From positions 434,001-498,000 of the forward strand of contig NZ_KE136474.1 of NCBI RefSeq assembly GCF_000407145.1: a stretch of 64,000 nucleotides of DNA, read 5' to 3'. Source of the DNA: Enterococcus caccae ATCC BAA-1240. GTDB taxonomy: Bacteria; Bacillota; Bacilli; Lactobacillales; Enterococcaceae. Made by a program: the position numbers and the translations under genes. Below are positions 62,878 through 64,000 of this stretch, in pieces (within the stretch, counting starts at the first letter, position 1; each line of letters opens with the position of its first letter). The notes under the pieces were generated by a model. It was not told where the DNA came from. It was given only the letters and a program-made list of their open reading frames with translations, and searched no databases.

Positions 62878-63561
62878 ATGGAATCAGAAGCACTTCGAGA
62901 CATTGTTTCAGAAAATCGTGAACTTGAACAAAAATTGACAAAGAGAAATGAACAATACATCTTTGACTTAAAAAAATCATTGGTTGCTGCTAATCTTTCA
63001 GAAGAAGCACAGACACTTGCTTTACATGAAATTCTACCACATTTAGTAGAAGGTCAAAAAAGTGGGAAAACTGCGCGTCAGCTTTTTGGCACAGTGGCTG
63101 AACGTACAGAGTCTATTTTAAATAAACCGGAAGAACTTCCAGAATCAACGCCGGCGTTGATGTGGTTGGATAATACGTTATTGTTGTTCGGCGTGATGAC
63201 AATTATGTTTTCAATTATGATGATGTGGTCTAAAGGCAAATCACAACCATTAGGATTGTTAACGTTAGTATTGGCATCAATGGCAGGTGGGTATGCCTTT
63301 TATCTGATGTATAAATATGTATACCAATATGACCGCCCGGGTGTGGATAAATCAAAGCGTCCAGGTTGGTTCAAAACAGGTTCAATCTTAGTTGGTGCAA
63401 TGTTTCTATGGCTCGCTGTTTTTACAGGCTCCTCAATGTTGCCAGCAATCATTAATCCTGTCTTAGATCCAGTAATCGTAATCATTATTGGTGGGATTGC
63501 TTTAGGTACGCGTTATCTGTTAAAGAAAAAATACAACATGCGCAGTAGTTTGGCGCGTTAA
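62878..63561 (+). CDS. DUF1129 family membrane protein
   Basis: A 227-residue protein behind GAGGAGG. The N-terminal ~95 residues are soluble and helical (ENRELEQKLTKRNEQYIFDLKKSLVAANLSEEAQTL...GKTARQLFGT). Four membrane helices follow at about 98-115, 122-143, 165-185 and 190-210, and a basic end. The pattern fits DUF1129, common beside ychF in lactic acid bacteria; function unknown. Confidence 0.85.
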   Translation: MESEALRDIVSENRELEQKLTKRNEQYIFDLKKSLVAANLSEEAQTLALHEILPHLVEGQKSGKTARQLFGTVAERTESILNKPEELPESTPALMWLDNTLLLFGVMTIMFSIMMMWSKGKSQPLGLLTLVLASMAGGYAFYLMYKYVYQYDRPGVDKSKRPGWFKTGSILVGAMFLWLAVFTGSSMLPAIINPVLDPVIVIIIGGIALGTRYLLKKKYNMRSSLAR

Positions 63562-63572
63562 AGAATAAAAGC

Positions 63573-63624
63573 AGAAGAGTTCGAAACAAAACGAAAAATA
63601 GTTTTGTTTCGAACTCTTCTTTTC
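63573..63624 (+). terminator. Terminator after the DUF1129 gene
   Basis: AGAAGAGTTCGAAACAAAAC pairs perfectly with its complement (63601-63620), then TTTTC. Confidence 0.9.
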
Positions 63625-63796
63625 AATTAATGAAGTAAGTAGAAGGTCTCGCTACCGTAGAGTCGTTAAATAGCAACCAATGCATCAACATACAAATTTA
63701 AAAAAGGGTTCATGTTTGAAAGAAAAGCCTCAGCACGCTACCATAGAGAGTAGGAATGAAATTTACAATTAATTTTCATTATGAAGAGGTGGATCA

Positions 63797-64000
63797 ATGA
63801 AAGAATGGATCAGACAACATAGTCAGTTACTGATTATTCTAATTTTTTTTATATTAAGTGTATTATCTTTATATAGTGTTTATCTTCAAAAGGGTCATAT
63901 TATGATTGGTGATGACTATCATTTTCATCAAAATCGAATCGAAGGCTTGGCTTCATCTTTGCAACATGGCATACTGTTGCCGAAGGTGAGTTACTTTTTC
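63797..64000 (+). CDS. Membrane protein, 5' end only
   Basis: Runs off the right edge; 68 codons visible from ATG 63797, behind AAGAGGTGG. It begins MKEWIRQHSQLLIILIFFIL, one membrane helix, then SVYLQKGHIMIGDDYHFHQNRIEGLASSL, a pattern seen at the start of large polytopic proteins of the YfhO/6-pyruvoyl-tetrahydropterin-synthase-related type. The family is a guess from this short piece. GCTACC-TAGAG words occur twice in the leader (near 63649 and 63739). Confidence 0.65.
   Translation, partial: MKEWIRQHSQLLIILIFFILSVLSLYSVYLQKGHIMIGDDYHFHQNRIEGLASSLQHGILLPKVSYFF

Noticed and set aside
1-64000. tRNA or rRNA genes and intact insertion sequences
   Set aside because: None were seen: no cloverleaf-like clusters with GTTCRA arms and no transposase-like proteins in any frame.

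Overview
The window is about 35% GC, with tightly packed genes, strong AGGAGG-type ribosome binding sites, TTGACA/TATAAT promoters and U-tailed terminators. It holds the replication-origin region of a low-GC Firmicute. The gene set (dnaA-dnaN-yaaA on one arm; rpmH-rnpA-yidC-jag-mnmE-mnmG-rsmG-parA-parB-DUF951-ychF on the other), the LPXTG and WxL surface proteins and an Mga-type regulator point to Enterococcus. I cannot name the species from sequence alone.

Layout. (1) 1-4087: yaaA (5' end only), dnaN and dnaA on the minus strand, interrupted by a plus-strand PadR/DUF2812 pair with its own palindromic operator. (2) 2545-2743 and 4430-4800: two DnaA-box clusters; the dnaA-dnaN gap also has a GC-rich spacer and a DnaA-trio-like tract, so it may be the unwinding site. 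(3) 4905-12683: rpmH, rnpA, yidC, jag, mnmE and mnmG, broken up by a five-unit 137-bp tandem repeat, a highly structured small-RNA candidate, a MITE-like element and a second short RNA or leader. (4) 12684-48979: about 36 kb of accessory DNA between mnmG and rsmG, which are neighbours in many Firmicutes. It carries a phage-type lysin, two roughly 1,425-residue paralogous LPXTG proteins built almost wholly of tyrosine heptads, an Ig-like secreted protein, three copies of a small-RNA-like element, an Ada-type DNA repair protein, a GH25 lysozyme, an AgrC/AgrA-like two-component pair, a complete WxL operon, a GNAT acetyltransferase, an M24-like protein, and a CcpA/DeoR-controlled PTS locus with a class II aldolase. 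(5) 48980-51359: rsmG, parA and parB; a consensus parS lies at 43400 and a near-parS at 12817. (6) 51360-61475: a second accessory block holding an atypical regulator, three coiled-coil proteins and a WxL-interacting-type protein, followed by a tyrosine integrase and an Mga-like regulator. (7) 61476-64000: DUF951, ychF, a DUF1129 membrane protein and the start of a large membrane protein.

How it fits together. The backbone covers replication initiation, segregation, ribosome/tRNA maturation and membrane insertion. The accessory blocks are mostly cell-surface functions with their own regulators. The strongest candidates for something new are the three-copy small RNA, whose exposed segment mirrors a ribosome binding site plus start codon; the tyrosine-heptad adhesin pair; and the coiled-coil/WxL-interacting operon next to an integrase. 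All functional statements are inferred from sequence motifs and gene context; no searches were run.
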